Positions 47,333 through 60,056 of a stretch of DNA of 64,000 nt are shown in pieces. Below the pieces are notes generated by a model. That model saw only the letters and a list, made by a program, of their open reading frames with translations. It was not told the origin of the DNA and did not search any database. How positions within the stretch are numbered: position 1 is the stretch's first letter; every line of letters starts with the position of its first letter. Source of the DNA: Viridothelium virens (lineage: Eukaryota; Ascomycota; Dothideomycetes; Trypetheliales; Trypetheliaceae); assembly GCA_010094025.1 (NCBI GenBank), contig ML991790.1:186001-250000 (forward strand). Reading direction: 5' to 3'. The position numbers were made by a program, and so were the translations under genes.

Positions 47333-49863
47333 CTAGCTCCCCCACCCAGGCTGCGCCCTAGCCGCTTCCTGCAAAAATCGAGGTGGACTGTCTTCACTCG
47401 TAGTCGTCTGATCGTCCAGTACCATTTGTTGCATGCTCGTCTCGTCCAGCGCCGCCAACGCCTGCCAGGTTGTTGTGCCCTGGTCACCTTGTTCTGATGA
47501 TGATGATGCTGCGTTGCCAACTTGCTCGGGATCTTCAAGATCGAAGGACGAGAAAATGCCGTTGATATCCTGGACATCTCGGCTGAATTGGTCTTGCGGC
47601 GCGCTCATGCGCGCTTGGACAAAGTCTCGAGTGGCACGGAGAATTGGCGGACGGCCTTCGTCATTTGGAAGCCACCAATTTCGCACGTCCACGCCCCAGA
47701 GGCGGGACATTCGACGGCGAAGGGTCAATGGGAAGATGTACCTATGACATTGTTAGCAAGGAAATCCAACCTCCTTTCAGTTAGATATGCAAAGAATCAA
47801 ATGAATGTCGCTACTAGTCGACACTTCTGAGCCCAACATTGTCACGTACCCTTTAGCTTCGACACTGACAAATTTGCGTCTTAACCACATTACAGTCCTC
47901 TCATCTTTTGGTAGAAATAAGCATGTAATTGCAAAGGCTTGATGCATTGCCAAGGGTGCGCCAGGTCTGCTCTCTGGAGATAGCTCAATGGCTTCGAACA
48001 TTTGCGCTGCTTTGACTGCCTCTTCCCTACAGTCGAGAGGTGTCGGCTTGCCTTGGAACTGGGCGAGCTTGTGCTTGAACATGACCTTAAGCGCACACAT
48101 ATCCATAATCGCAAAGTTCATCGGATAGAAATCGCCCGTAAAGAGGAGGCGTGTGGTCCTCGGGTCGAGAATGGAATCTTGTGGTCGCGGCAACCATCTC
48201 AAAGAATCCGTAGCGACATTTTGTGGTCCTATCGAAGCCGGAGTCCATGATTCTTCAAGCTGCTTGATGCGACGTCTGAGAGAGGAGCATTCAGCCCAGA
48301 ACTCCTGCTCACTTTGCGAGACAGGGCGCTTTTTCGACCTCGTTCGTTTCGCGAACAGGATTGCGAGATCAGCAGCAAGAAGTCGATGGTGATTCATGGC
48401 CTCTTCGATCTTGGCTGACACGCTCGAAGGGTTCTGTTCCTTTCGTTCTAAAGATTTCTCATGACAGGTAGCAATCCATTCTCTTTCAAGTATCACTCCA
48501 TTCCCAGACAAAAACCCGACGCTTATATCAAATCGAAAATACCAGATGAAAATCATTCGTAATGTCGGTGTCTCCTGAATGCTCTCTGGGGTGTAGAGAG
48601 CCTTTAATATTGTTAGAGCTGCTTTTTGATGACCAATGAGATTCAGCCAGTCTCCCAAATACTCCTTTATGCGAATCAGCAAATAGAAAAGTCACAACAC
48701 ATGGGGACGGAGACAGACCTCGAACGTAGCCAGTTGCAAGATGGTGAGCAAGGTCGCCTCTGTGTGCTTCTCGTTCTCTCGAAGTGATATCCTTAGCAGA
48801 GAAACCGAAATATGGTACAATTGGAGAAAATCCGCCAGCTTCCCATGAGGGTTGCTCAACGTATAATGGTAGGCGGCAAAGCCAGCAATGGCGTAAAGCA
48901 GAGGGTCGTAGTTGGACGCGACCTGAAGAAATTCAGTGTGCAGGAACTCTGTTCCATCGAGCCTCCAACCGTAGTGGTGACAGGTGATGTTTTTTCGATA
49001 GAATTCAAGAAAAAAGTCCAGCTCCTTGACGGAAATGCCAAGTCTTTGATCGACGGAGCCAAAATGTTGGGGCCGTCGACTAGGAGCAAAAATGCCCTTC
49101 TTCGACCGCGCACTTTCATAGGTGGCGGATAATGAGCCTTCCGTAGAAGGCGATGTGCTCTTGTCAAAACTAAGTGAAGGTGGGTCCGACGTCTCTCGTT
49201 GAATGCCTTCGAGTCTTAATGAGTGGGGCGCCCCTGTAGAAGACGCAGAGGCCGGCTCAGCTTCATCGTCTTCGTCTTCATCCGCATCCGGGATCGCCTG
49301 GAGTTGATCTTTGTCCTCGCTCTCGTACGCTTCGGATGGGGATTCACTATCGCGAGCCACAGCCTTGGATTTGATAGAATTGCGAGAGGCCTTCTGCGTC
49401 TTAGATTTACTTGGATAGTTACATTCTCTGTTTCCTTTTCGACATCCTGCAATTCATCAAGCATCAGTCAAGATCACGGTATGCTTAGACACAGGCAAAG
49501 ATCATACGTTCGCAGATTGGATGTTTCTCATCACACTTCAATCTCGTTAGCAGTCAGGATCCAGAACGTGGGATGCATCTACTGCACCTTCACTCTGCGG
49601 TTTCTGCAAGTATAACATCCACTCCTCGTTCGTCTATGCTTGACAGGTTCTTGAACGTTTTGAGCTTTGCGACGATCTCGATTCGAACTTGTACCGGGCA
49701 TGCCAGGGTTGAGAGATCCATCGAAAGAAAAGGTACCGAGGTCTTCGACAGGAGGTGATGTGAAATGCGGCAAGGCTTGTTGGAAGTGGTCTTGATGAGT
49801 AGGAAATTTTGAAGGACGAAAGAAAGGATTGAAGTTGGGAAAAGGGCCAAGACGGCCAGCCAT
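47333..49863 (-). CDS. Zn2Cys6 transcription factor, Fungal_trans_2 type
   Basis: Starts MAGRLGPFPNFNPFFRPSKF. The zinc cluster is split over three exons: RRTRSGCYTCRNRRVK, then CDEKHPICER, then CRKGNRECNYPSKSK. Introns fall at GTGAAG|GTGCAG and GCGAAC|GTATGATC. After an acidic region come the regulatory-domain blocks VKELDFFLEFYRKN, LLYAIAGFAAYHYTLSN, LGDWLNLIGHQKAALTILK, MIFIWYFRFDISVGFLSGNG and VMWLRRKFVSVEAKG. Another intron joins to YIFPLTLRRRMSRLWGVDV and RNWWLPNDEGRPPILRATRD, a C-terminal signature I recall from fungal C6 regulators. It ends RAQPGWGS. It has at least four introns; that near 48665-48720 (TFE|EYLGDW) is approximate. Target genes are unknown. Confidence 0.87.
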
Positions 49864-52800
49864 AATTACAACGAAATGTGCCAGTCAGGCAGGTGAAAAG
49901 CTGAGCGATAGGATGAAGGAGAGAGCAGCAGAAATCGGTAGATGCCCCGCAAAGGTGGGCAGCCTTGAGGGTGAGCACCCAGTAGGTGAAAGGGCTGGCA
50001 AACAATAGACCGGCCGCGGTAGAAGATATGATACAGGATGAAGAGGAAAAGATAAGATGGGAGTCCATGCTTTGAGATACGAAAGCGCAGATGTTCGAAC
50101 CTAAAACGGCCTCAACTACTCAGCTCAGTTAGCTTTTTTAGGATTCACGTCCGGAGAAGGGATGGAAGTGAGGACCAAATCGGGTTGGCCACTCGATGGG
50201 ACCGCTGCGGAAGGCTGCCGACGGGGTTGAGAGCACACCCGCTGGCAAGCAACGGCCAAGGTGGGTCTCGAGGGGTGCCACGGCTTGATGAGACTATGAC
50301 CTGACTACCTAGTCCACCCCCGGGTCCAAAAAAGGGTTTGAGGGTTATGCCGGGGAAGATCTGACGGGGGGGTGGTGGGCATGGGACGAATGGTACGGCA
50401 GAAGCTGCACGCTCTTCAGCTTTGACAACTGGTCGGCTCGGTGGGCAGAGACGAGCGTCTGGGTTGGCAACAGGTGCATTTGGCCCAATGCAGCAGCGGT
50501 AGATACATGACCGCGAGACGGATCGTAGATGCAGGGCTGCAGCCCGTTTGTCAAAGGGCCTGCCGTGACGTACTGTTGCGTACTGTTGCGTACGTCTCCG
50601 GGATGCTCTCCTCCACTGGGATGGCCCTGTTGCACGCCCGCTCAGCTGGTCAGTGCCGTGCCTGGGGCATGTGCCAATCCGCCTTATCCCAGACGTCAAT
50701 CCAGATGCACACACAGAGCGTAGTGTCCATGCCATCCTGGGCTGATGAGCGTTACCACCGACAGACGGTCAGCAAATCTCGAACGGTCCAAGGCCATGTG
50801 GCTCGTACGACCTCGACGACAACCCAGGGCAAGCGCCAAGCGCCGACTCGGATTAGGAGCTCGTATGGCGCTGGCCTCGAGGCATAGCGGACGGGGGTAA
50901 ACGTCCAATGTCTGGTGGCTCTGACCAGACACGGCGGCAGTTCTGGCTGTCTGGTTACCCGGCTTCCGCACCACGGGAGAAGGCCCCAGGAACACCAGCA
51001 GCTTTCCGAATATTGATGTGGGCGAGACGCAGTTGCAGGCTCCCCGAAGCAGCGTCGCTCGCCTTGGGTACAGCGTGACTGGACCAGGGCCGAGTGAGCG
51101 GCTCAAGCTGCTCGGCCCGCCACGATTTTCAGGGTGCTCCAATCGGTAGACGAGCATTGCTTGTCGCACTCTAATTAACCACAACGATCAGGACTGCAGT
51201 AGAAGGTTTGCATGCGTCGCGCGCTCATTGCGACGGATTTAGACAGTGATGAATATTCAGATCCAGTACGCATTGGAGACGAGAGGAGGCGTCTGGCTGG
51301 AATCAGCCCAGCCAGGATCCACCCTCCTCCGGGACTGCCTGCTATCGTGTGCTGCCACAGACCTGAGTATTGTTCTGGTCGCATTCATACAGCTCTGTAT
51401 CAAGCTTTGTCTGAAGTAATCCGCTATCACATCTGTCCCATCTCTCCCATCGCTTCCACCGCTCTTGTCCAACATGATGGCATCGGCGGGCGTTCTGGAC
51501 GCAGAGGCGCACGTGATTCATCTACTCCCGTCCACTCGTAGGTGATTTGTCAATCAACCGGATAATTGAAATTGCGAGTAATGAATCACCAGGAACCAGG
51601 ATTCCATCCATGATCCGGGTAGATCATCTTCTATTGAACGCAGACATATATTGATTCCATTTCTGCGTCGTCCTTGGATGAAGTTCTATTTGTAGCAGCA
51701 CGCTGCAGCCAGAGGACAACAGCTGATTCGAAGAGTGAAAGTAGCTAGACGACTAGAGGCCATGCACGCAACTGCTGACAGCAGCTAGAGATCCATAGCG
51801 GGAAGTGCCTGTGAATAATCTGCTAGTCCTCACTCTCTGCAGCCCACTACAGGCGCAGAGCATGATCAATCGATTGTCTCACTCTTGCATCGTAGCCAGC
51901 GGACAAGGCGCCGACTCGGCCGAGAGCTGTGGTTGGTGCGAATCCCTCTTTGCACTGGGCGATTCGCAAGCCATGAACTGATGAGAGCGTTGGCCTGCAC
52001 TACACAAAAATTTCTCTCTCGTTGCGCCCCCCGGCATACGATCCATAGCAGACGATGTTGCTCCCTAACCTCAGCATCACCGATTCGGTCAATGCGCCGT
52101 GAATGCCCAGTGCGCTGCAGATCTGCCACGCTGCTTCTGGGAAGCCACTTTAGTTCAAGTACACCAGATGGCACCTAACGACGCATGACTGAGAGCATGA
52201 CCACATAAGATACCTCATGCTTTGCCAACTGAGACAGGGGAACGGTGAGCAATTCAAGGCATGAGTGCTTGGCGCTTCAGCCGTTGATTGAAGCTCGAAG
52301 ATGTGCTTGCCCGTTGTTTGGTAGCAATTTCCAAACTATCTCAGCCATGTCATTAGCTGTCTTTTTCCAAGCATCCCCTGTCCCGTCAGGCTGGGTTAGG
52401 CACGGCCACGTGTGTTGCAAGCTCCTTCCCTGTAATGATGCGGCGGTATTTCTAACGGTCTCCGCTCCACCGCGCCATGTGCTCAGAGTACTTATTCATG
52501 AGGCGATCACTATATCCAAGAGCCAATTTTCCCGAATCATGCGGCATGCTATAGATCCGTTCACTCTGTCTGACGATGGATCGGATGCTGGGACATGGCC
52601 GTCAAACTCGTGCAGGGAGTCTGAGGTCGACGGATTCGACAGGCAGAGTCTATAGCCGGAACCGCCAACCCCACCGTTCTTACACGCGCCACAGCACGCC
52701 TTTCTCCGCAACTGCGTCAGGGGCAAGCGACCACAACGGAAATTTTCCAGGGTGTCTCATTGTGAATCTGGCAATGCTTCCCGCTGAGCGTGACGCGCAT

Positions 52801-55800
52801 GTAGTGATGACTTCGACCGTCTTGATTGTCAATCTTCCTCTGTCAGGGCAGGGTCGATCGAAGCCCTAAGTGCATGCATTAGGTCGCGAGCACCGCGTCG
52901 GTAAATGGCCAGGCTCGTCCGGGATCGTCACTGTAGAAGGGAGACGGCGTGTCAGGAAGTCTGCTCTCCTAGTGCCTCGCTGCACGTGGCTAACTCGAAG
53001 CAGCCGTCAGTGAAGCGGTCCGCGCGTCAACTGCGTGCGGCGCCGTAACTAGTCACATCGCCGCCCCAGAGAGGAAGAGCTCACTCGGGCGACTCAGGTA
53101 TCCTCCCATTCTCGCCCCTACAGAGCCGCGCATCCAATCGCACCGCTGCCTCGTTGCCACCGGCCGGGCTCTGCACCAGCGTACCTGTAGTCGACATGCT
53201 TGGACAATTGGTGAGTCTGTGCGTGGCGGAAACAGCGCCTCTTGTCTTTTTGCTGCCCAATCTTGCAGACCTATCCTGGTGCAATCGACCTGAGAAAAGA
53301 GAAAATTGCCCCATGGTACTCTGTACAGGTAGGCTTCACTACTGACGGTGTGCACCGTATACCGGCGCTATCATGTACGACGGACTCGCGACTCCGTACC
53401 TTCATCTTCCTTGACATCCCGGATAACAAGGGAAAACAACATGGGCCGAGGTGGGCCGAACAGTTTGCCAAAAGTCAAGGTGCAGCATCCTGCCTGCGGC
53501 CCAAATGTCGGCCTCCCGAACCCAACAGCAGTATCCAGCGAACGTAAGGGGTCCCTAGGCAATCCCATGGCTCTCTGCAATTTGCCAAACCTGCCGGAAT
53601 TTCTTTTCTGATTCCTTATCGTACTGTCAAGGTCTGCGAGGGATGATCTCCCGTAGAGAAACACACCAATGATGCAGCAAGAGTTGAAATCGCGGTGAGT
53701 TGGTTGCTACTTTTTCTTTTGCCATCACCCGACGCAGATGGAAAAAAGCTGTTTTTGCCCCCGCTTAGCCATCCCAGATCCTCAGCAACTAACATCAGCT
53801 CGCAAATGAAAGCGTCGGTTGGAGTGTTGGCCAGCCCTACACTCGAGTTCTTCATCTAGATGAAGATACGTATGCATGCATTAGGTGTTCCCACCTGGGT
53901 GCTGTCAAATCATCTTGCTGCAAGCACAACCACCAACGGCCCAGTACCCAGTTTCGCGTGCTACAGGCGCCACCTGACTCGACCAGCTCCCGTTAGCCCA
54001 CGGGTGCAAGGCCGGCGCTGTCTGCCCATGCATAAGCTCAAACGTTGCGCAGCGGGTATGGGATCCAAGACATGCTTAGCCCTATTCACTACTCCAGACT
54101 AGAGTCGATCCTTCACGACAGCTCTGTATTGGTCCGCGAGTTAAGCTTCAAATAGACGATCGATCGGCGCCACTACACATGAAAAATTCTCCTCTGTCTG
54201 TATTCAATTTCCACAATGAGCATTACTAAATGAATTTAAATATGCCGTCATTTGTAACCGCTTCTCGAAATTTCAATCATTAATTTCACCCTGCAACTTG
54301 CTACTCCTGACTCCGTAGTTAATCAGAGAGTATTACGTCTAATTCGGGCTATCCTCAACACGGAAAAGGGAAACTGCGTGCACGTTGTGAAAGCAGTTGA
54401 ATGAACCGAAATTGTGATCAGAACCACAGGGTCGCCGCCTGTGCCTTGCTTCTTCTTTCTCGCTCTCTTCTTTGTTTGATTATGGAGTTTACCGTCCTTC
54501 ATTGCATGGGACAATTTTTGACTCGGAAAAGGGAAGAGCCCCGTCTTATAGGCTTACCACAAAAATAGAAACTGCTGTCAATGATCTCGTATAGCACATT
54601 TCTGTTCTTAAAAGACATATTATCACTCAGCTTTTATCAGTCACTTTATCGTCAAGTTCATGTCATGCTCTTGATAAAGTCTGTTCGATACAGCTTACGA
54701 ACTGTGAATAAATTTCCTTGAAGAAGGTGCGCCTGTCACTGAGCGTCCACTAACAACGCATTCATGTTTCAGTGCACGAAGAGCGGGAGTCCAGTCCAGA
54801 CACCCGTCGTGTCTCTCGGCCGGTAAGCTCGTTCATCATGAAGACCCTGGAAATTTCGTAGCCAAGCAACACTCGTGAGCCGTCCCCTATCCTGAACCAA
54901 GCTTCTATGCTGTCCGAGGCCATCGAAGGGAAATTCCGGCGCCACCAAGCAAGGATCAAATAGCTGCCCTATCCTTCTCATAACTAGTCCACCTAGACCC
55001 TTACCTATGGGTAGTGCCATCTCACGACGAAAACTTTGACGACAGCAAAGCAATTATCAGAAGGATCTCCGTCCAAATAATCTCGCTCCAATAGACAGGT
55101 CAAAAGATCACCAAGCTCGTCCACGCGGCCTGAGACGTCACGCAAGCCTTCAGGGTCCCATGAACAGTGCTTCGCATTAGGTAAAAGAATTGAGCACTGT
55201 CATCAATCGGATGGAAATGCTATACAACCGAGCATAGTACGTGCAGCTGCGTAGGCTCAATACCGGGATGCATGAAAAGATTACTGGATCTTGATGGACG
55301 GCTTTGATTTTCGAAGAGAAGGAGCATTCGAAACCGAAATACAGCCTACCGGTGCTACCCTTGATAGTGCAGCCCTCAAGGTGACCATTCGGACTGGTGA
55401 CCTGTGCGGGGCCGATTTGCATTTCCATCTGGATGGAGGCGCTATGCAGTTTAAGCAGGGGCGGCAACTCGTGCTCTAATCAACACATGTTGTGCGCCAA
55501 GATCTTATCTACTGTCTGCTAGAAAGTCGAAATGCAGCCTACACAAGCTGCGTATGATCTGCGACGCGAGAGGTGGACAATCGATGTGAGACGGGAACTC
55601 CTGAAACAATCTTCCGAATTGTGATAACAAATCCAATCGGCTTACCGAACATGAAAAGGCCCTGAAGGTAGGAGAGGTTTTCGTTGGTGGTTGGGTCGGA
55701 TGATCGACGTCCTCGATAGCCCTGCCACCACCGCAGTCATCAGTATTGCGTCATGTTCCCTGTTATGATCTGCAGCTCGGTTTATGTTTGCCTCTTGAAG

Positions 55801-56714
55801 TCTTCTGCGTACTCTATACTTCATATCAGCAGCAGCTTTCTTCTGCTGTAATTAATGTATGTTGGCACGACATCGAAAATCCGTTGCGACCCGCAGATGC
55901 TACTTTGAAATTCCATGTGTCACCGTGATCCACTCCCATACATTCGGGATAGCCGAGATCTCCATAATCTCAAATGGTTCCATTTGAGATGCGCCGTGCT
56001 TAGCATGTTCCAATCAATTTGCTCGGACGAGGACCCCAATTGTGGCATTAAACAACTCCAAAGGAATCGGACAGGACGCAGGCTGCTGAGTCATGAGACT
56101 GCAAACTGGCGGGTGCGAGATCCGACCACAGCCACACCGTTTCAGCAGACGTTCAAAAAGCTCTGAACTCCGAACTAGAATCCCAAAATCCAAGAAGTAG
56201 CGCTGTTTCAGCGTTTCGAGCTGCAGTTCGCACAGACGACATCATCGGTGTCGAGACTTGCCTCGGTTGCACGCAGAAGAGTGGAGCCTCATCTCAACTT
56301 ACAAGTCTAGATACTCTCTAGAACTATGCATCGGATCTGGTGGCATCCGCCTTCGGTACACCAGAGCTGTCTTGCCCAGGAGGACTCCTCCGTCTTCAGA
56401 AACCTCTCTCCTGCCTCCAGGACGCCTTGCGGCCATCTCCATTTCCAGACCATGCGCGTCTCAATTAGGTGTCGATTATACTGCAGCACTGTGACCACAC
56501 TGCTTTCCCACCAACCCGGATCTTTGATGCCATAATAAATCTCGGGCACGTTAGCGCGACAAGATCTCATCTACCATTGTCACTTCGCCCGGTCTGAAGG
56601 CGATAGAGAAAGAAAGTTCGCTTTCTCTGGCTGTCTCAGATATCGTACAGAGACAGCCATAGCACCTACCAAAACACGATGAGTCCAGCGTTCCAGACCC
56701 AGCAGCCCACCAGC
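49864..56714. other. Large gene-free region, 6.9 kb
   Basis: No frame here has a recognisable domain, signal peptide with follow-on exons, or consistent splicing. The longest frames are 136-196 aa (50145-50735 minus, 50696-51184 minus, 52245-52655 plus) and look like chance ORFs in GC-balanced DNA. A 10-bp tandem TACTGTTGCG doublet sits at 50571-50590. 54180-54720 is AT-rich. No terminal repeats, transposase motifs or RNA genes found by eye. It could be decayed mobile DNA, long regulatory sequence for the Zn2Cys6 gene, or host a non-coding RNA. Confidence 0.5.
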
Positions 56715-57362
56715 TCATTCCCTATCCTCTTCTTCCACAAACTCCCTCGCCTGCTTCTCTGCAAGCGCCCTCGCAGTCGCATTTCTTGTCTCACCACCAA
56801 CACCTACCTCCCTCGCATTCTCCTCCTCTTCCTCCGGGATCCAATGCCTCAGCACCTTCTCCACGTATTTCCGCGGCACGCCTTCCTTCAGCGCATCCGC
56901 AATCCCCATATTCATGCGGTGCACATATTCCTCCTTCGGCTTGAAGTCTCCCGATGTCAGCGTCCGATTGATGTACACCAGCATCTTCCTCGTTTCTGGC
57001 TTCTTCCTGATATTCAATGCCTTCCCTTCCTCTCCCTTCTCCCAAAACTCCACTTCGATCATCTCCTTTGTATACGTTTTCGGCACGCCCTCATTTTTAT
57101 CCAGCTGTGCCTCGTCTTTCTTATCCAACGTGTACACGAGGCCCCACACTACGTCTTTCTCATTGTCGGCGTTGGAGGATGAGGAGGAGGTGGTGATTTC
57201 GACGACATTAGCATAGCCGCGTTTGTTGATGATCCAGTGGTAATTCTTAAGACGGGCGAGGCCGAGGTAGGAGCTCGAGGGGCATCGGTGACGCATTTGG
57301 TCGCGCCATAAGTTGGAGCCATAGCCAAAGTAAGGGGTTGGTTGCCGGCTGGAGGAAGGCAT
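56715..57362 (-). CDS. Gamma-glutamylcyclotransferase-like (GGCT/AIG2 fold)
   Basis: Intronless, 215 aa. Hallmarks: PYFGYGSNLWRDQMRHRCP near residues 10-28 (the YGSN substrate loop), LARLKNYHWIINKRGYANVV, DVVWGLVYTLDKKDEAQLD and KNEGVPKTYTKEM with the catalytic Glu of NEG. The family releases 5-oxoproline from gamma-glutamyl peptides in glutathione turnover. The C-terminal region has RTLTSGDFKPKEEYVHRMNM and ends in an Arg/Glu-rich helix. No targeting signal, so probably cytosolic. Exact substrate is not readable. The frame on the opposite strand is a shadow. Confidence 0.88.
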   Translation of the reverse strand: MPSSSRQPTPYFGYGSNLWRDQMRHRCPSSSYLGLARLKNYHWIINKRGYANVVEITTSSSSSNADNEKDVVWGLVYTLDKKDEAQLDKNEGVPKTYTKEMIEVEFWEKGEEGKALNIRKKPETRKMLVYINRTLTSGDFKPKEEYVHRMNMGIADALKEGVPRKYVEKVLRHWIPEEEEENAREVGVGGETRNATARALAEKQAREFVEEEDRE

Positions 57363-58223
57363 GGTTGCGTAAGAAGCGAAGAGATAGGACGAGAGGCCGT
57401 ATGCAGATGTAATTTGGTGGCCTATATGTTGACTTCAATGCCTGTGGTGAGCGGTTGCGCTTGGCGCATTTGGTAGAATTGTTGACTTTGGTCGTGGAAG
57501 TGGCATGCGTCTACCAATATTTATGAGGGATGCTCTGCCAGATGACAAGGATCGTTGTGCGAAAGGTTGCGCAATTGTCAGTCAGAAGGTGCTTGTAAAT
57601 AATCATATTCAAGGCAGAGCTCTGGCAACTCGATGAAAATATTGTGCGACATCGGTATTCAGCGGTCCAGAGCCTGGTGTAACGTCGTGATCAGTATTAA
57701 AAAATCCGCAAGCATGCTGAGATCTACGCATATAGCATTTCCGCAGCCGAGAGCCTGGGTTGTCTAAATTAGAAATATAGTAGTAGAGAATGGATCAAAG
57801 GTAGAAACGTAAGGAACAAAATGTCCATTGTGTTGTTTGCAAATTGGTCATACTTGAGCTTCCAAGGCCTGGAGAGGCAAAATGTTACGAATCCCCTTGT
57901 TCGCAAATAGAACGCTGATAATAAGCATCAAAAATAGGAAATGTTGTGTATCATGATTCGTTGATATTGACCTATCCACAATCGTATTATCTGATGCTGT
58001 TGCTGGTCATGTCGCAAATTATGGTAACTTTGCTTCGATTCACTTTTTTCGTATGGTCTATCTGAACCCTCACTATCTTCTTGTCTGAATTCATAACTTT
58101 TCCTTTCGACCTTTCAACAATCCAATAGAAGATTTGATGGTGAGACCTCTGAGAAGATCTCCAGCATCAAGAACGCACACAGGCTCAACCTCAGAAACCA
58201 CCACAGTTCTTCCTTGTCGCTCT
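57363..58223. other. Intergenic region
   Basis: Between the start of the GGCT-like gene and the end of arg2, both minus. AT-rich at 57700-58130. No gene seen. Confidence 0.5.
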
Positions 58224-60056
58224 CTAATCCGCCACCCTATCATCCGCCCAACTCGCCTTCACATTCCGACAAACATCCACATAATCCTCCCACCGCCGGT
58301 CCTCCCCACCCTCATCAAAGATTCCCGGCGTCGTCCAGAACATGCACCAATTCGTCCCGGGGATCTTCCACGTCCCCACCGCCCGCTCAAAATACCACTT
58401 GTTCACCGGATTGTTCTCCCGACTACGCCACACCACGCCCTTGGGAAAGCAGTCGCGCACCATGGCTTTGAACACAATGTCTGCGACGCTCGCGCCCGAA
58501 CCCTGGCTCCGCTGCAGCACGGCGAATTTGTCGAGATAGGGGACGAGCCGAGTGGGATCGGATTTGGTGGTGGTGCTGGCAATGGAAGTGGTAGGGGCGG
58601 ACGGTGGTGCTTCCCAGGTGAGGATGGCGCCGCCTTCGTAGGAGCCCGCGACGATGACGCCGGCGGTGTGGTGCTGAATGCGATCGAGGTAGTGGCGGAT
58701 GTCGAGGGGGCGGGCGAAGGAGTCCTCGATGAGGTGGACGAGACGGGGGAAGGCGATTTGCGGGTCTTCGAGGTTAAGAGCAGGCTCATCGGGAGATGAG
58801 GGCGGTTTCCATGGATGGATTTGTGGATCAGGGATGATGGAGAGAGGCATGCCGCGTTTGATGAAGGTCGTTTGTCCGGAGGGGGTCTTCGAGGCGTTAG
58901 AATCACTGGGGTCGATTCCCATACGACCCGCAGGTAAGGAAGAGGAGAATGCGGGTTTGTCGGTGAGTAGGTTGTGGATTAGTGGATTCTTGACTGGTCT
59001 CGTGCTGACCCCTAAAGGATCGTTTCCGATGTTCTGGATTTTAGCAGATCTGGATGCCTCTTCAGGAGTCGTGATGAGCGCAGATGACGTTGGAGGCAGC
59101 AGAGCCAGGGTATCTCTAACAAGCTCGAGATTCTTGATGTGCTGTGAATTATTCGGCCTCTTTTCCAGCTCTCTACAGAAGCCTGGGAACTCTTCCTCCA
59201 GATTGACAAAGACGTGCGATCTTTTAGACTGGCTTGACAACGGTGTACCACCAAGGGGGTCTAAAATGATGATCTTTTCGATTGAATGAACAGGGGCACC
59301 GGCAGATAATGTAGTTTTTCCTGAGGTGATCCCGGCGAGGCTGCGTGTTAGTGCAAGCAAAACATCATCTGCCGGTACGGGAGTCGCTTTTTGCGTTTCT
59401 ATTGTATAAGCAATACTAGGGACAACAGGAAGAGTACTTCGGGCTAGCGTAGCATCGAATAAATTGGGATACTGAACCTCGACTTCTCCACGGATTTGCA
59501 CTCCGGCATGGACAGCTTGGAGGCGGGATGAAACGCCTATTGCGTCCCCAATGCGGCGTGCTGAAGGACCATCGTGAGCATTGATGGCGGTGACGACGCG
59601 ATCAGCTTGTGTGAGGGCTTTCTCCCTCCATTCCGTTACTGATGATGAGGAGTCTATATTGATCTCGTCACAATCCAGCACAACAACGCTGATCATACCA
59701 AGTTTTGCTAGCTGAGACAGCGTCGAGGTGATTCCGAATATCGTCTCGTCACTGAGCAGGTCCGGCGCTCTAATTTTGACCAACGCAACGTGCGACAGGT
59801 CCGCAGGCAATGAAACAACTTTTTCCTTTGAAGCTGGCTGAGAGAATCTCGGAGTCTGGTCGGCCGCGCGTGTGGTAGAGTAGAAGCCGCCCAGATTTAC
59901 TCCAAGGCGATCCAAGCTCCTATCTTGATGAAGAGGTCCATTTGTATCTGCCGTCTTGCGGGTGTTTGGGCTGTTGATTACATGATCGGCAGTCTTGAAT
60001 CTCGAAATGTACGATTTGGCGTCACGTCTGGTAGTTGTCGCGCTCAATACATTCAC
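58224..60056 (-). CDS. arg2: Mitochondrial N-acetylglutamate synthase (arg2)
   Basis: First step of arginine synthesis, acetyl-CoA plus glutamate, in mitochondria. The main exon starts NVLSATTTRRDAKSYISRFK and shows the amino-acid-kinase-like region (HVALVKIRAPDLLSDETIF, MISVVVLDCDEINIDSS) and the C-terminal NAT domain: LDIRHYLDRIQHHTAGVIV, AGSYEGGAILTWE, YLDKFAVLQRSQGSGASVAD, VWRSRENNPVNKWYFERAVG, ending VKASWADDRVAD. The frame can be extended upstream by splicing (CAGAGAGG|GTTAGC to AGTCTAG) to PRQPPAKVKTKAAERDFIVN, which fits family N-termini better than a start at 60056. The true start codon lies upstream of about 60180 and could not be fixed, so the given end is only the 5' border of the main exon. 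Confidence 0.92.
   Translation of the reverse strand: MNVLSATTTRRDAKSYISRFKTADHVINSPNTRKTADTNGPLHQDRSLDRLGVNLGGFYSTTRAADQTPRFSQPASKEKVVSLPADLSHVALVKIRAPDLLSDETIFGITSTLSQLAKLGMISVVVLDCDEINIDSSSSVTEWREKALTQADRVVTAINAHDGPSARRIGDAIGVSSRLQAVHAGVQIRGEVEVQYPNLFDATLARSTLPVVPSIAYTIETQKATPVPADDVLLALTRSLAGITSGKTTLSAGAPVHSIEKIIILDPLGGTPLSSQSKRSHVFVNLEEEFPGFCRELEKRPNNSQHIKNLELVRDTLALLPPTSSALITTPEEASRSAKIQNIGNDPLGVSTRPVKNPLIHNLLTDKPAFSSSLPAGRMGIDPSDSNASKTPSGQTTFIKRGMPLSIIPDPQIHPWKPPSSPDEPALNLEDPQIAFPRLVHLIEDSFARPLDIRHYLDRIQHHTAGVIVAGSYEGGAILTWEAPPSAPTTSIASTTTKSDPTRLVPYLDKFAVLQRSQGSGASVADIVFKAMVRDCFPKGVVWRSRENNPVNKWYFERAVGTWKIPGTNWCMFWTTPGIFDEGGEDRRWEDYVDVCRNVKASWADDRVAD

Noticed and set aside
50145-51184. 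ORFs of 162-196 aa on the minus strand
   Set aside because: Arg/Pro/Ser-rich composition typical of chance frames, no domain, no start context, and overlapping frames of similar size on the other strand.
52245-52655. 136-aa plus-strand ORF
   Set aside because: No recognisable domain or supporting exon; treated as chance.
57363-58223. Possible small gene in the AT-rich gap before arg2
   Set aside because: No frame over 60 codons with a plausible start or motif.
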